Positions 32,985 to 42,045 of a stretch of 64,000 nucleotides of DNA are shown here, piece after piece. Numbering within the stretch: the first letter of the stretch is position 1; each line of letters starts with the position of its first letter. The stretch comes from HGM04593 sp045612305. Its GTDB lineage: Bacteria > Bacteroidota > Bacteroidia > Bacteroidales > Bacteroidaceae. Under the pieces are notes generated by a model. The model saw only the letters and a list, made by a program, of their open reading frames with translations, was not told where the DNA came from and did not search any database. The position numbers and the translations under genes are program-made. Location of the stretch: the NCBI GenBank assembly GCA_045612305.1, contig JAZKYU010000062.1, positions 1-64,000 of the forward strand, written 5' to 3'.

Positions 32985-34436
32985 ATGGCAAAAAACAGCT
33001 TCGCACAAACACAGGTACAGCAACAGATACAAACCCAGACGCTTTCTCCGCGTCAGGTGCTTGTTGCGCGTTTGCTCGAGCTCACCACTATAGAGGTGGA
33101 GGAGCGCGTGCGTGGCGAGGTTATGGAAAACCCTGCTCTTGAAGCTGTTGAGCCCGAGTATGTTTCGGGCGATGGAGATATTGTAGGTGCAGGTGAGATG
33201 GGCGACGATGCCTACGGCTCGGTCGATGACTACTCTTCGCCCGACGATGTCCCCGAATACAACGGATGGGACTATCGTGGCGCCCCCTCGAGTGCTGTAG
33301 ATATCCCTGTGGGCGATGCTCAATCTTTTGGCGACACGCTTGTGGAACAGTTGAGCGAGCTTGTCTTGACACCCACGCAAAGAGCCGTGGGCGAGTATCT
33401 TATAGGCTCTCTCGACGACGACGGCTTGCTGCACAAACCCCTCTCCGAGATAGAAGACGAGCTCCTGCTCTATGCTTCTATGGATATTTCGGAGCGCGAG
33501 ATTGAGGAGGTGCTCGGGATGATACAAAATTTTGAGCCTGCGGGTATTGCGGCACGTTCCCTGCAAGAGTGTCTGCTTTTGCAACTTGAGCGTAACGAGG
33601 CGTCGCGCGACCTCTCGCTGCACAAACGCATAGTTACAGACTTTTACGACGAATTTACAAAAAAACATTGGGACAGCCTCCCTATAAAGCTTGGTGTGGG
33701 CGAGCAAGAGTGCCGCGACGCTATCGCCGATATTGTGCGTCTTAACCCCCGTCCCGGAGCTTCGCTTGTGGAAAGTGTTGGCGTGGCGCACCAGCAAATT
33801 GTGCCCGATTTTAACATAGATGTGCAGGGCGAGGAGGTTTCTGTGTCGCTCAACAACTTCTACATCCCCAGCCTGCGTGTGAGCGGTGAGTACGAGAATA
33901 TGCTTGCCGAACAGAGCCGCAGCGACAACCCCGAACACCGTGCTGCAGCTCAGTTCCTGAAACAAAAGATAGAGTCGGCCAAAGGGTTTATAAGTGCGAT
34001 AAAGCAACGCGAGGAGACTCTCTTGCACACTATGAACGCTATAGTGGAGCGACAGAAAAAATTCTTTGTAGGTGGTGGCGATGAGGCTCTTCTCACTCCT
34101 ATGATACTCGAGGATATTGCCAAGAAAACGGGCTACGATATATCGACTGTGTCGCGTGTGAGCAACAGCAAGTATGCGCAGTTGCCGTGGGGTGTATATC
34201 CTTTGAAATATTTTTTCAGCGATGGGGTGACTACCCTCGATGGTGGCGAGCGTTCTGTGCGCGAGCTCTATCGCATACTCCAGGAACTTGTCGACACCGA
34301 AGATAAGCGTCGCCCCTTCACCGACGAAGAGCTTACGGAGCTTCTGCACGAGCAGGGCTTTGCCCTGGCCCGTCGCACGGTTGCAAAGTATCGCGAGCAT
34401 CTGCACATACCCGTTGCACGCTTGCGTAAAGAGTGA
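32985..34436 (+). CDS. rpoN: RNA polymerase sigma-54 factor
   Basis: The 483 residues begin with the Gln-rich region I (about 8-50), followed by a short acidic region II, the core-binding domain and the DNA-binding region. The RpoN box ARRTVAKYRE lies at 462-471. Sigma-54 recognises -24/-12 promoters and needs AAA activators; no activator is visible in this window. It directly follows the nucleoside kinase gene and is probably co-transcribed with it. Confidence 0.95.
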   Translation: MAKNSFAQTQVQQQIQTQTLSPRQVLVARLLELTTIEVEERVRGEVMENPALEAVEPEYVSGDGDIVGAGEMGDDAYGSVDDYSSPDDVPEYNGWDYRGAPSSAVDIPVGDAQSFGDTLVEQLSELVLTPTQRAVGEYLIGSLDDDGLLHKPLSEIEDELLLYASMDISEREIEEVLGMIQNFEPAGIAARSLQECLLLQLERNEASRDLSLHKRIVTDFYDEFTKKHWDSLPIKLGVGEQECRDAIADIVRLNPRPGASLVESVGVAHQQIVPDFNIDVQGEEVSVSLNNFYIPSLRVSGEYENMLAEQSRSDNPEHRAAAQFLKQKIESAKGFISAIKQREETLLHTMNAIVERQKKFFVGGGDEALLTPMILEDIAKKTGYDISTVSRVSNSKYAQLPWGVYPLKYFFSDGVTTLDGGERSVRELYRILQELVDTEDKRRPFTDEELTELLHEQGFALARRTVAKYREHLHIPVARLRKE

Positions 34437-34451
34437 TTTTTGGGGTATATC

Positions 34452-34483
34452 TTTGTCTTTCTCAAAATTTAGATATAAATTTG
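34452..34483 (+). promoter_or_regulatory. Promoter of fbp with -33 and -7 boxes
   Basis: TTTG at 34452-34455 and TAAATTTG at 34476-34483 are separated by 20 bases, the spacing known for Bacteroides promoters. A second possible -7 box, TATCTTTG, lies at 34448-34455. Confidence 0.65.
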
Positions 34484-34543
34484 CAATAATATGGTTAAGT
34501 GGGTGCGTTGTGCCCGTTTAGCAAATAAAAAGCATTGAGAAAT

Positions 34544-36538
34544 ATGGCAAAGAAACAGATTTCTATTGAAGAGGTAAAAGAGGATATTCGCTACCTGCGC
34601 CTGCTGGCACGCGACTTTCCTACAATATCGAGTGTTACCACCGAGATTATAAACCTTGAGGCGATATTGCAGTTGCCAAAACCCACAGAACACTTTTTGG
34701 CCGACCTGCACGGCGAGAACGAGGCTTTTGACCACGTGCTGCGCAACGCATCGGGTAATATCAAGCGCAAGGTTAACGACCTTTTTGGCGACTCTCTCTC
34801 CGAGAAAGCCAAGAAGGAACTCTGTACGCTTATATATTATCCCGAAAAGAAACTCAAGCTTGTGAAGCAAGAGTGCGAGAATATGGAGGAGTATTACACC
34901 GTGATGCTCAACCGCCTCATAACCGTGTGTCGTAATGTCTCGTCCAAGTATACTCGCTCTAAAGTGCGCCGCAGCCTCCCCGAAGAGTATGCCTACATCA
35001 TAGAGGAGTTGCTCCACGAGGCCAACGACGACCGTAACAAACAGGCATATTTCTCGGCTATCGTAAATACCATAATACGCACCCGCCGTGCCGACCACTT
35101 TATCATAGCTCTCTGCTCGCTCATACAGCGTTTGGCTATTGACCGCCTGCATATTCTTGGCGATATATTCGACCGTGGCCCCGGTGCTCACCTCATTATG
35201 GACACCCTTTGCAACTATCACCACCTCGATATAACCTGGGGTAACCACGATGTCCTTTGGATGGGTGCCGCCGCAGGTAACCTCTGCTGTATAGCAAGCG
35301 TGTTGCGCCTCTCGTTGCGCGATGCAAACACACGTACCCTCGAGGATGGTTATGCTATAAATATGGTGCCTCTTGCAACCTTCGCTATGGAGCAGTATGC
35401 CGACGATCCTTGCGAGATCTATTATCCCCGTGTAGACGAGGAGCGCACCAACCACACCGAAAAAGATATCCGCCTCATTGCGCAGATGCACAAAGCGGTG
35501 TCGGTTATCGAGTTTAAGTTGTCGGGTGCTATAGCTATGAAGTATCCCGACTGGGAGATGCAAGACCGCTGTCTTATGGAGCATATAAATAAAGAGCGTG
35601 GCACAATAACTATCGAGGGCAAGGAGTATCCTATGCTCGATACCTTGTGGCCTACACTCGACCCCGAAAACCCCTATGCTCTCACACCCGAGGAGGCCGA
35701 CCTTATGGAGCGTTTGCGTTACTCGTTCACACGCAGCGAGCGCTTGCAAAACCACGTAAACTGCTTGCTTATGCGCGGTGGTATGTATGTGATATATAAC
35801 TCTAACCTTATGTTCCACGCCTCTGTGCCCTTGAACGAAGATGGTACTATGCGCGAGGTTTCTATAAACGGCGAGGTTGTAAAGGGTAAGGAACTTATGA
35901 AAAAGGTGGAGCGCATAGCTCGTTCGGCTTTCGACAACGATGTAAACGCCGAAGAACGCGAGCGTGCAGCCGACTTCTTCTGGTATCTGTGGTGTGGCCC
36001 TCAATCACCCCTCTTCGGCAAGTCTAGGATGGCAACCTTTGAGCGCTATCTTCTCACCGACAAAGAGGTGCAGAAGGAGCCTAAAGGCTGGTACTATATT
36101 CTGCGCGACAAAGCCGAGGTGTGCGACTATATTCTCGACGAGTTTGGCGTGCAGGGCAATCACCGCCACATAATAAACGGCCACGTCCCCGTGCGTGTGT
36201 TCAAGGGCGAAACCCCCATCAAGGCCGACGGCCGTTTGATGGTTATCGATGGCGGTTTCTCTCGTGTTTATCACAACCGCACGGGTATCGCAGGTTACAC
36301 CCTGGTTTATCACAGCCGTGGTTTTCAGCTTGTTCAGCACGAGCCCTTTACATCTACCGAGGAGGCCGTGCTCAACGGTACCGATATCCACAGCACTACA
36401 CAGATTGTGGAGATGATGGGTAGTCGCGAGAACGTTGCCGATACCGATATAGGTCGTGGTATTATGCTTAAGATTAGCGACCTGGAGAAGCTGCACACAG
36501 CCTATCGCAAGGGTGTTATCAAAGAGCAACGCTTGTGA
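34544..36538 (+). CDS. fbp: Fructose-1,6-bisphosphatase class III
   Basis: This gluconeogenic enzyme converts fructose 1,6-bisphosphate to fructose 6-phosphate. The 664 residues match the class III (Firmicutes/Bacteroidetes) type, which has a metallophosphatase core: ADLHGENEAFDH near 52, GDIFDRGPG near 208 and GNHDVLWMGAAAG near 235. The later INGHVPVR motif supplies further ligands. The ATG at 34544 is chosen over an in-frame TTG nine bases earlier. It has its own promoter after rpoN. Confidence 0.95.
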   Translation: MAKKQISIEEVKEDIRYLRLLARDFPTISSVTTEIINLEAILQLPKPTEHFLADLHGENEAFDHVLRNASGNIKRKVNDLFGDSLSEKAKKELCTLIYYPEKKLKLVKQECENMEEYYTVMLNRLITVCRNVSSKYTRSKVRRSLPEEYAYIIEELLHEANDDRNKQAYFSAIVNTIIRTRRADHFIIALCSLIQRLAIDRLHILGDIFDRGPGAHLIMDTLCNYHHLDITWGNHDVLWMGAAAGNLCCIASVLRLSLRDANTRTLEDGYAINMVPLATFAMEQYADDPCEIYYPRVDEERTNHTEKDIRLIAQMHKAVSVIEFKLSGAIAMKYPDWEMQDRCLMEHINKERGTITIEGKEYPMLDTLWPTLDPENPYALTPEEADLMERLRYSFTRSERLQNHVNCLLMRGGMYVIYNSNLMFHASVPLNEDGTMREVSINGEVVKGKELMKKVERIARSAFDNDVNAEERERAADFFWYLWCGPQSPLFGKSRMATFERYLLTDKEVQKEPKGWYYILRDKAEVCDYILDEFGVQGNHRHIINGHVPVRVFKGETPIKADGRLMVIDGGFSRVYHNRTGIAGYTLVYHSRGFQLVQHEPFTSTEEAVLNGTDIHSTTQIVEMMGSRENVADTDIGRGIMLKISDLEKLHTAYRKGVIKEQRL

Positions 36539-36580
36539 TGATGTGCTCCTTTTAGAGCAAGAAGTTTTGAATGAAATAAA

Positions 36581-37099
36581 ATGAAAAGATATATGAAAGC
36601 AATAGTAAGCGTTATAATGGGAAGCACTTCTGACCTTCCTGTAATGAAAAAAGCGACAGATTTTCTAAACGAGATGCAGGTACCCTTCGAGGTTAATGCC
36701 CTCTCGGCTCACCGCACTCCCGAGGCTGTTGAGGCCTTCTCTAAAGGGGCTAAAGAGCGCGGTGTTAAAATTATAATAGCAGCTGCAGGTATGGCAGCAC
36801 ACCTTCCCGGTGTTATAGCTGCAAGCACCACGCTCCCCGTTATCGGCGTGCCCATAAACAGCACCCTTGATGGTATGGATGCGTTGCTTGCTATCGTGCA
36901 GATGCCTCCCGGTATCCCTGTAGCAACCGTGGGCGTGAACGCTTCGCTCAACGCAGCTATCCTTGCGGTGGAGATGCTCTCGCTTGCCGATAGCGACCTT
37001 GCTACACGCCTCGCTGCCTACAAAGAGAACTTGAAAAAGAAGATAGAAAAGGCCAACGAAGAACTTAAAGGGCTTGAATATGAGTATAAAACAAACTAA
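36581..37099 (+). CDS. purE: N5-carboxyaminoimidazole ribonucleotide mutase
   Basis: Class I PurE moves the carboxyl group from N5-CAIR to CAIR in purine synthesis. The 172 residues show the family motifs MGSTSDLPVM, SAHRTPE and AAGMAAHLPGV. The start is either the ATG at 36581 or the one at 36593, four codons later. The 3' end overlaps ispG by 20 bases in a different frame, suggesting coupled translation of two unrelated pathways. Confidence 0.95.
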   Translation: MKRYMKAIVSVIMGSTSDLPVMKKATDFLNEMQVPFEVNALSAHRTPEAVEAFSKGAKERGVKIIIAAAGMAAHLPGVIAASTTLPVIGVPINSTLDGMDALLAIVQMPPGIPVATVGVNASLNAAILAVEMLSLADSDLATRLAAYKENLKKKIEKANEELKGLEYEYKTN

Positions 37100-38813
37100 T
37101 ATAAACCTCTTTAATTATAACCGTCGTGTGACGGTAGAGGTTAATGTGGGTGGTGTGAAGATAGGTTGCGAAAACCCTGTGAGGGTGCAGTCGATGACCA
37201 ACACCTCTACGATGGACACCGAGGGTAGTGTAGAGCAGGTTTTGCGCATCGTGGGCAAGGGTGGCGAGCTTGTGCGCCTCACCACGCAGGGCAACCGCGA
37301 AGCTGTAAACCTTGGTAGTATAAAAGAGCAGTTGCGTGCTCGTGGATGCAATGTACCTCTTGTTGCCGATGTACACTTTAACGCATCGGTTGCCGACACC
37401 GCAGCCGAGTATGCCGACAAGGTGCGTGTAAACCCTGGAAACTATGTCGACACGGCGCGTGTCTTCAAACATATCGACTATACCGACGCCGAGTATGCCG
37501 AGGAACTTAAACGCTTGCGCGAACGTTTTGTGGCCTTTCTTAATTTGTGTAAGGCAAACGGAAAGGCTATACGCGTGGGTGTAAACCACGGCTCGCTTTC
37601 CGACCGCATAATGAGCCGTTACGGCGATACTCCCTCGGGTGTGGTAGAGTCGTGTATGGAGTTTTTGCGTGTCTGCCGCGACGAAAATTTCAACAACGTG
37701 GTGGTGTCCATAAAAACAAGCAACACCTCTATGATGGTTACCACAGTGCGTCGCCTTGTAGCTGTTATGGCTGCCGAGGGTATATCTTTCCCTCTTCACT
37801 TGGGTGTTACCGAGGCCGGTGACGCCGAGGATGGCCGCATAAAGAGCGCGGTGGGTATAGGAGCTCTGCTTGCCGACGGTATAGGCGACACCGTGCGTGT
37901 CTCTCTTGCCGAGGCTCCCGAGAACGAGATACCCGTGGCGAAAGAGCTTGTAGAGTATATATCGAAGCGTGCAGGGCACCTGCCCGTAAACGGTGAGCCT
38001 TACGAGGGTTTCTGCTACGAGGAGCCTGTGCGTCGTGCAACAGTTGCTGTGGGTTGTGTGGGTGGCTCTCAAGTACCCGTGGTGGTGGGTGAGGCTGTAA
38101 CTTCGGCCGATATAACCCCCGATTTTATAGGCTCACAGCTTGCGACCGTGGGCATAGACGAGGCTGCCGACGGCAAGATTATCTCTCTGTGCATACGTTG
38201 TTTGTCGCCCGAGAATATAGCAAAACTTAAAACGCTTAAGGATATAATAATTGTGGCAAACAGCGCGCACGCAAACCCTGTGGGAGAGCTTCGTGCTGTG
38301 GTGCACAAGTTGGCCTCTGCAGGTGTTGCAGCTCCGGTTATTGTGCGTCGCCGTTATAACGAGCAAACGGTTGAGAGCTTGCGCATAAAAGCAGCAGCCG
38401 ACCTTGGTGTGCTCTTTATCGATGGCCTTGCCGACGGTGTGTGGATAGAAAACCCCGGCGTAACAGCCGAGGAGGTAAACTCCATCGCTTTTGGTATTTT
38501 GCAGGCTACGCGTGCTCGTATAAGCAAGACCGAGTATATCGCTTGTCCCGGTTGTGGCCGCACTATGTACGACCTGCAAGGCACGCTTGCTAAAATAAAA
38601 GCAGCAACAGCTCACCTCAAAGGGCTCAAGATAGGCGTTATGGGCTGTATAGTTAACGGCCCGGGCGAGATGGCCGATGCCGACTATGGTTATGTGGGTG
38701 CAGCGCGCGGCAAGGTGAGTCTCTATCGTCAAAAAGAGTGCGTAGAAAAGAATATCCCTGAAGAGGAGGCTATAGAGCGTCTCTTGCAACTTATCGACAG
38801 TGACCGTAAGTAG
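37080..38813 (+). CDS. ispG: 4-hydroxy-3-methylbut-2-en-1-yl diphosphate synthase
   Basis: IspG (GcpE) is the [4Fe-4S] enzyme of the penultimate MEP step. The 577 residues match the long form with a middle insert found in plants, Chlamydia and Bacteroidetes. The N-terminal barrel holds VRVQSMTNT and ADVHFN. Cluster cysteines are in CPGCG (near 490) and GCIVNGPGE (near 521). The ATG at 37080 lies within the purE reading frame. A terminator follows. Confidence 0.95.
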   Translation: MSIKQTNINLFNYNRRVTVEVNVGGVKIGCENPVRVQSMTNTSTMDTEGSVEQVLRIVGKGGELVRLTTQGNREAVNLGSIKEQLRARGCNVPLVADVHFNASVADTAAEYADKVRVNPGNYVDTARVFKHIDYTDAEYAEELKRLRERFVAFLNLCKANGKAIRVGVNHGSLSDRIMSRYGDTPSGVVESCMEFLRVCRDENFNNVVVSIKTSNTSMMVTTVRRLVAVMAAEGISFPLHLGVTEAGDAEDGRIKSAVGIGALLADGIGDTVRVSLAEAPENEIPVAKELVEYISKRAGHLPVNGEPYEGFCYEEPVRRATVAVGCVGGSQVPVVVGEAVTSADITPDFIGSQLATVGIDEAADGKIISLCIRCLSPENIAKLKTLKDIIIVANSAHANPVGELRAVVHKLASAGVAAPVIVRRRYNEQTVESLRIKAAADLGVLFIDGLADGVWIENPGVTAEEVNSIAFGILQATRARISKTEYIACPGCGRTMYDLQGTLAKIKAATAHLKGLKIGVMGCIVNGPGEMADADYGYVGAARGKVSLYRQKECVEKNIPEEEAIERLLQLIDSDRK

Positions 38814-38837
38814 AAATTTGTAAGCTATATATTTAGG

Positions 38838-38868
38838 AAAGAGCAACCTGCAAGGGTTGCTCTTTTTT
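38838..38868 (+). terminator. Terminator after ispG
   Basis: AAGAGCAACC (38839-38848) pairs with GGTTGCTCTT (38855-38864) and runs into a T-tract. Confidence 0.85.
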
Positions 38869-38947
38869 GTTTTTAAAACAACATCTCCCGAACAAAAGCG
38901 TGCACCTCTTTGTTATCTATTATATACATTAAATAATTACCAACATT

Positions 38948-39450
38948 GTGGATGCTGCAAAATTTAGGAGAGAGCTGTTGGAGGTGCAGTCGGAGTTACA
39001 ACGCTTCGCATATAAGCTGACGGCAGACAAGGAAGAGGCGAACGACTTATTGCAGGAAACTTCGTTGAAAGCGCTCGATAATATGGATAAATATGTGCCC
39101 GACACCAATTTTAAGGGTGGGTTTATACCATAATGCGCAATATATTCATAAATAACTATCGCAAGGTGGTGCGCGACCAAACTTTTGTCGACCACACCGA
39201 TAATCTTTTTCACGTGAACAGCTCGCAAGAGTTCGATGACTACATAACCGAGAACAACTACGACAGCAAGGAGATTTATCGCGTTGTCAACAGCTTGCCG
39301 CGTGAGTATCGCATACCTTTTCTTATGCACATCTCGGGTTTTAAGTATCGCGAGATAGCCGAGAGGCTTGCGCTCCCGCTTGGCACTGTAAAGAGCCGCA
39401 TCTTCTTTACTCGCCAGCAACTGCAACGCTTGTTGAAGGATTATAGGTGA
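38948..39450 (+). pseudogene. Sigma-70 family (ECF-like) sigma factor split by a frameshift
   Basis: Two adjacent frames encode the two halves of one sigma factor. The first (from a GTG at 38948) carries region 2 with DLLQETSLKAL and stops after NFKGGFIP. The second (readable from 39133) continues RNIFINNYRK and carries region 4 with REIAERLALPLGTVKSRIFF. Family members read NFKGW-x-YTIMRNIF across this point. Adding one T in the GGT-GGG stretch near 39116-39121 restores G-W-V-Y-T-I-M-R and gives a normal 167-residue protein. So either one base has been lost from the gene or the assembly has an error there. No -7 box is obvious upstream. Confidence 0.85.
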
Positions 39451-39521
39451 AAACTTTAGCTAAAAAGCTCATCTTCTCTTCTTAACAAACATAATAGTTT
39501 CATAATCTAGTTTTTTCTTTG

Positions 39522-39529
39522 TATCTTCG
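39522..39529 (+). promoter_or_regulatory. -7 box of cysS operon with overlapping palindrome
   Basis: TATCTTCG overlaps a perfect palindrome TTCGCATC-CAA-GATGCGAA at 39526-39544. The palindrome would fall at the very 5' end of the mRNA. Confidence 0.65.
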
Positions 39530-39576
39530 CATCCAAGATGCGAAACAGAAAATAAACAATAAAAACATACAAGATT

Positions 39577-41052
39577 ATGGAAAATAAATTTATGATATAC
39601 AACACGCTCTCGCGCAAGAAAGAGCTGTTCGAGCCGTTGCACGCGCCCAATGTGGGTCTTTATGTGTGCGGCCCCACAGTGTATGGCCCTGCTCATTTGG
39701 GCCACGCACGCCCCGCCATTACCTTCGACGTGCTTTTCCGCTATTTGCAGAACTTGGGCTATAAGGTGCGTTATGTGCGCAATATCACCGATGTTGGTCA
39801 CCTGGAGCACGACGCCGACGAGGGTGAGGACAAGATATCTAAAAAAGCTCGTTTGGAGCAACTTGAGCCTATGGAAGTTGTGCAGCAATATACGCTTCAC
39901 TATCACAAGGTTATGGAGGCTCTCAACGTGTTACCCCCTAGCATAGAGCCCCACGCGTCGGGTCACATCATAGAGCAGATAGAGCTTGTGAAAGAGATTA
40001 TCGACAACGGTTATGCATATGAGAGCCAGGGCTCTGTTTACTTCGATGTTGCAAAGTATGACAAGGCTTACAATTACGGTGTTCTATCGGGCCGTAACCT
40101 CGACGAGGTGCTCAACACAACTCGCGAGCTCGATGGTCAAAGCGAGAAACGCAATCCTGCCGACTTTGCTTTGTGGAAGTGCGCTCAACCCGAGCACATT
40201 ATGCGTTGGCCCTCTCCCTGGAGCGACGGTTTTCCCGGCTGGCACTGCGAGTGTACCGCTATGGGCCGTAAATACTTGGGCGAGCAATTTGATATACACG
40301 GTGGTGGTATGGACCTTGTCTTCCCCCACCATGAGTGCGAGATTGCGCAAGGTGTGGCAGCTATGGGCAAGCCCGTGGTTAAATATTGGATGCACAACAA
40401 TATGATAACCATAAACGGTACCAAGATGGGTAAGTCGCTCGGTAACTTCATCACTCTCGATGAGTTCTTTAACGGCTCGCACAACCTGCTTGCACAGCCC
40501 TATTCGGCTATGACTATACGTTTCTTCATCCTTCAGGCACACTACCGCAGTACTGTAGACTTCAGCAACGAGGCTTTGCAAGCTGCCGAAAAGGGTATGC
40601 AGCGTCTTATGGATGGTTACAAGACTCTTTGTGGCCTTTCTGCTGCAGGCGAGACAACTGTCGACGTTGCAGGTTTGCGTGGCAAGTGCTATGATGCGAT
40701 GAACGACGATATGAACACTGCACAGGTTATATCGCATCTCTTCGACGCTACACGCGCTATCAACCAGATAGCCGACAAGAAGGCTGCAATTTCTGCGGCC
40801 GACCTCGAGGAGCTAAAGGCTACATTCAAGCTATTTATGTTTGACATCCTTGGTCTTAAAGAGGAGGTGGGCTCGGGCAGTGCGCGCGAGGAGGCTTTCG
40901 GCAAAGTTGTCGATATGTTGCTCGAGCAGCGTCAGGCAGCAAAAGCCGCGAAAGATTGGGCTACCAGCGACAAAATACGCAACGAACTTGCAGCCCTCGG
41001 CTTTGAGATAAAAGATTCTAAGGATGGTGCAACTTGGAAACTGAACAAGTAA
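39577..41052 (+). CDS. cysS: Cysteinyl-tRNA synthetase
   Basis: This class I enzyme charges tRNA-Cys. The 491 residues show the zinc-site Cys in YVCGPTVYGPAHLGHA, which includes the HIGH-like motif, then WHCECTAMG and FPHHECE zinc ligands, and the KMSKS-like KMGKSLGN near 285. The C-terminal helical and small anticodon domains follow. It begins a run with the glutaminyl cyclase and sufE genes. Confidence 0.96.
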   Translation: MENKFMIYNTLSRKKELFEPLHAPNVGLYVCGPTVYGPAHLGHARPAITFDVLFRYLQNLGYKVRYVRNITDVGHLEHDADEGEDKISKKARLEQLEPMEVVQQYTLHYHKVMEALNVLPPSIEPHASGHIIEQIELVKEIIDNGYAYESQGSVYFDVAKYDKAYNYGVLSGRNLDEVLNTTRELDGQSEKRNPADFALWKCAQPEHIMRWPSPWSDGFPGWHCECTAMGRKYLGEQFDIHGGGMDLVFPHHECEIAQGVAAMGKPVVKYWMHNNMITINGTKMGKSLGNFITLDEFFNGSHNLLAQPYSAMTIRFFILQAHYRSTVDFSNEALQAAEKGMQRLMDGYKTLCGLSAAGETTVDVAGLRGKCYDAMNDDMNTAQVISHLFDATRAINQIADKKAAISAADLEELKATFKLFMFDILGLKEEVGSGSAREEAFGKVVDMLLEQRQAAKAAKDWATSDKIRNELAALGFEIKDSKDGATWKLNK

Positions 41053-41057
41053 AAAGT

Positions 41058-42044
41058 ATGCGCTCTCTGTTTGTGTTCATAACAACCCTGCTCTTTTTTG
41101 TGGCTTGCGGCGACGCGCCCAAGAAGAGCGCACCCGTGGTGGAGGCGGCGGTAATAGTCCCCATCTTTAACGCCGACAGCGCATATTCCTTTGTTGCCGA
41201 GCAGGTGGCTTTCGGGCCTCGTGTGCCCAACAGCGAGGCGCACCAGGCTTGTGGCGACTACCTCGAAGGCAAGCTTCGTGCTTACGGCGCCGAGGTTATA
41301 GCACAAAACGTAACCCTCACGGCCTATAACGGCGACAAGCTACGTGCTCGCAATATTGTGGCGCAGTTTCAGCCACAAAACAGGAAACGCGTGATGTTGT
41401 GTGCTCACTGGGACAGCCGTCCGTGGGCCGATAGCGATCCCGACAAAGCAAACCACTACAACCCTATCCTTGGCGCTAACGACGGCGCAAGTGGGGTGGG
41501 GGTGTTGCTCGAGATTGCGCGCCACCTCTCTTCTGCGCCCTCAACGGTGGGCGTGGATATTGTGCTCTTCGATGCCGAGGACTACGGTCGCCACGAAAAC
41601 GAGCCTTACACGGGCGCAGGTATGGACCACTCTTGGGCTCTTGGCTCGCAATATTGGTCGCGCTTCCCCCACAAGGAGAATTATAACGCTCGCTATGGTA
41701 TTCTGCTCGATATAGTGGGTGCGCCTTCGTCGACCTTCTATCGCGAGGGCGTGTCGGACTATTATGCACAGAGCGTGGTCGACAAAGTGTGGGCACAAGC
41801 AGCAAAAGAGGGCTATGGTGAATATTTTATAGATAAAAAAGGAGGCTCGGTTACCGATGACCATCTCTATGTGAATAGTTTCCTGAACCTCCCCTGCATA
41901 GATATAATAAACAGCGACCCCGACAGCCCCAACGGTTTTGGAGCATACCATCACACGGTAAAAGACGATATGGGCTGGATAGATGCCGCAACGCTTAAAG
42001 CCGTTGGGCAGACTGTGATGGCGGTTGTATATAACGAGAAATAA
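41058..42044 (+). CDS. M28-family glutaminyl-peptide cyclotransferase-like lipoprotein
   Basis: The 328 residues have a lipoprotein signal with Cys17 (FFVAC) and an M28 aminopeptidase fold. Zinc-site motifs are visible: CAHWDSRPW, GANDGASG, FDAEDYG and DDHLY. This set and length fit the animal-type glutaminyl cyclases of Bacteroidetes, which turn N-terminal Gln of exported proteins into pyroglutamate. An aminopeptidase role cannot be excluded. The ATG at 41058 lies 5 bases after cysS, and sufE follows after 1 base. Several exported proteins in this window would begin with Gln after signal peptide removal, fitting this role. Confidence 0.85.
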   Translation: MRSLFVFITTLLFFVACGDAPKKSAPVVEAAVIVPIFNADSAYSFVAEQVAFGPRVPNSEAHQACGDYLEGKLRAYGAEVIAQNVTLTAYNGDKLRARNIVAQFQPQNRKRVMLCAHWDSRPWADSDPDKANHYNPILGANDGASGVGVLLEIARHLSSAPSTVGVDIVLFDAEDYGRHENEPYTGAGMDHSWALGSQYWSRFPHKENYNARYGILLDIVGAPSSTFYREGVSDYYAQSVVDKVWAQAAKEGYGEYFIDKKGGSVTDDHLYVNSFLNLPCIDIINSDPDSPNGFGAYHHTVKDDMGWIDAATLKAVGQTVMAVVYNEK

Positions 42045-42045
42045 T

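Noticed and set aside
32781..34406. A 541-codon minus-strand open frame opposite rpoN
   Set aside because: rpoN is unmistakable; the antisense frame has no domain, promoter or plausible start.
34469..36004. A 511-codon minus-strand open frame opposite fbp
   Set aside because: Same pattern of a long antisense frame over a conserved gene, with low-complexity composition and no motifs.
36544..36559. Small hairpin TGCTC/GAGCA before purE as a purine riboswitch or terminator
   Set aside because: Five base pairs, no T-run and no purine aptamer features.
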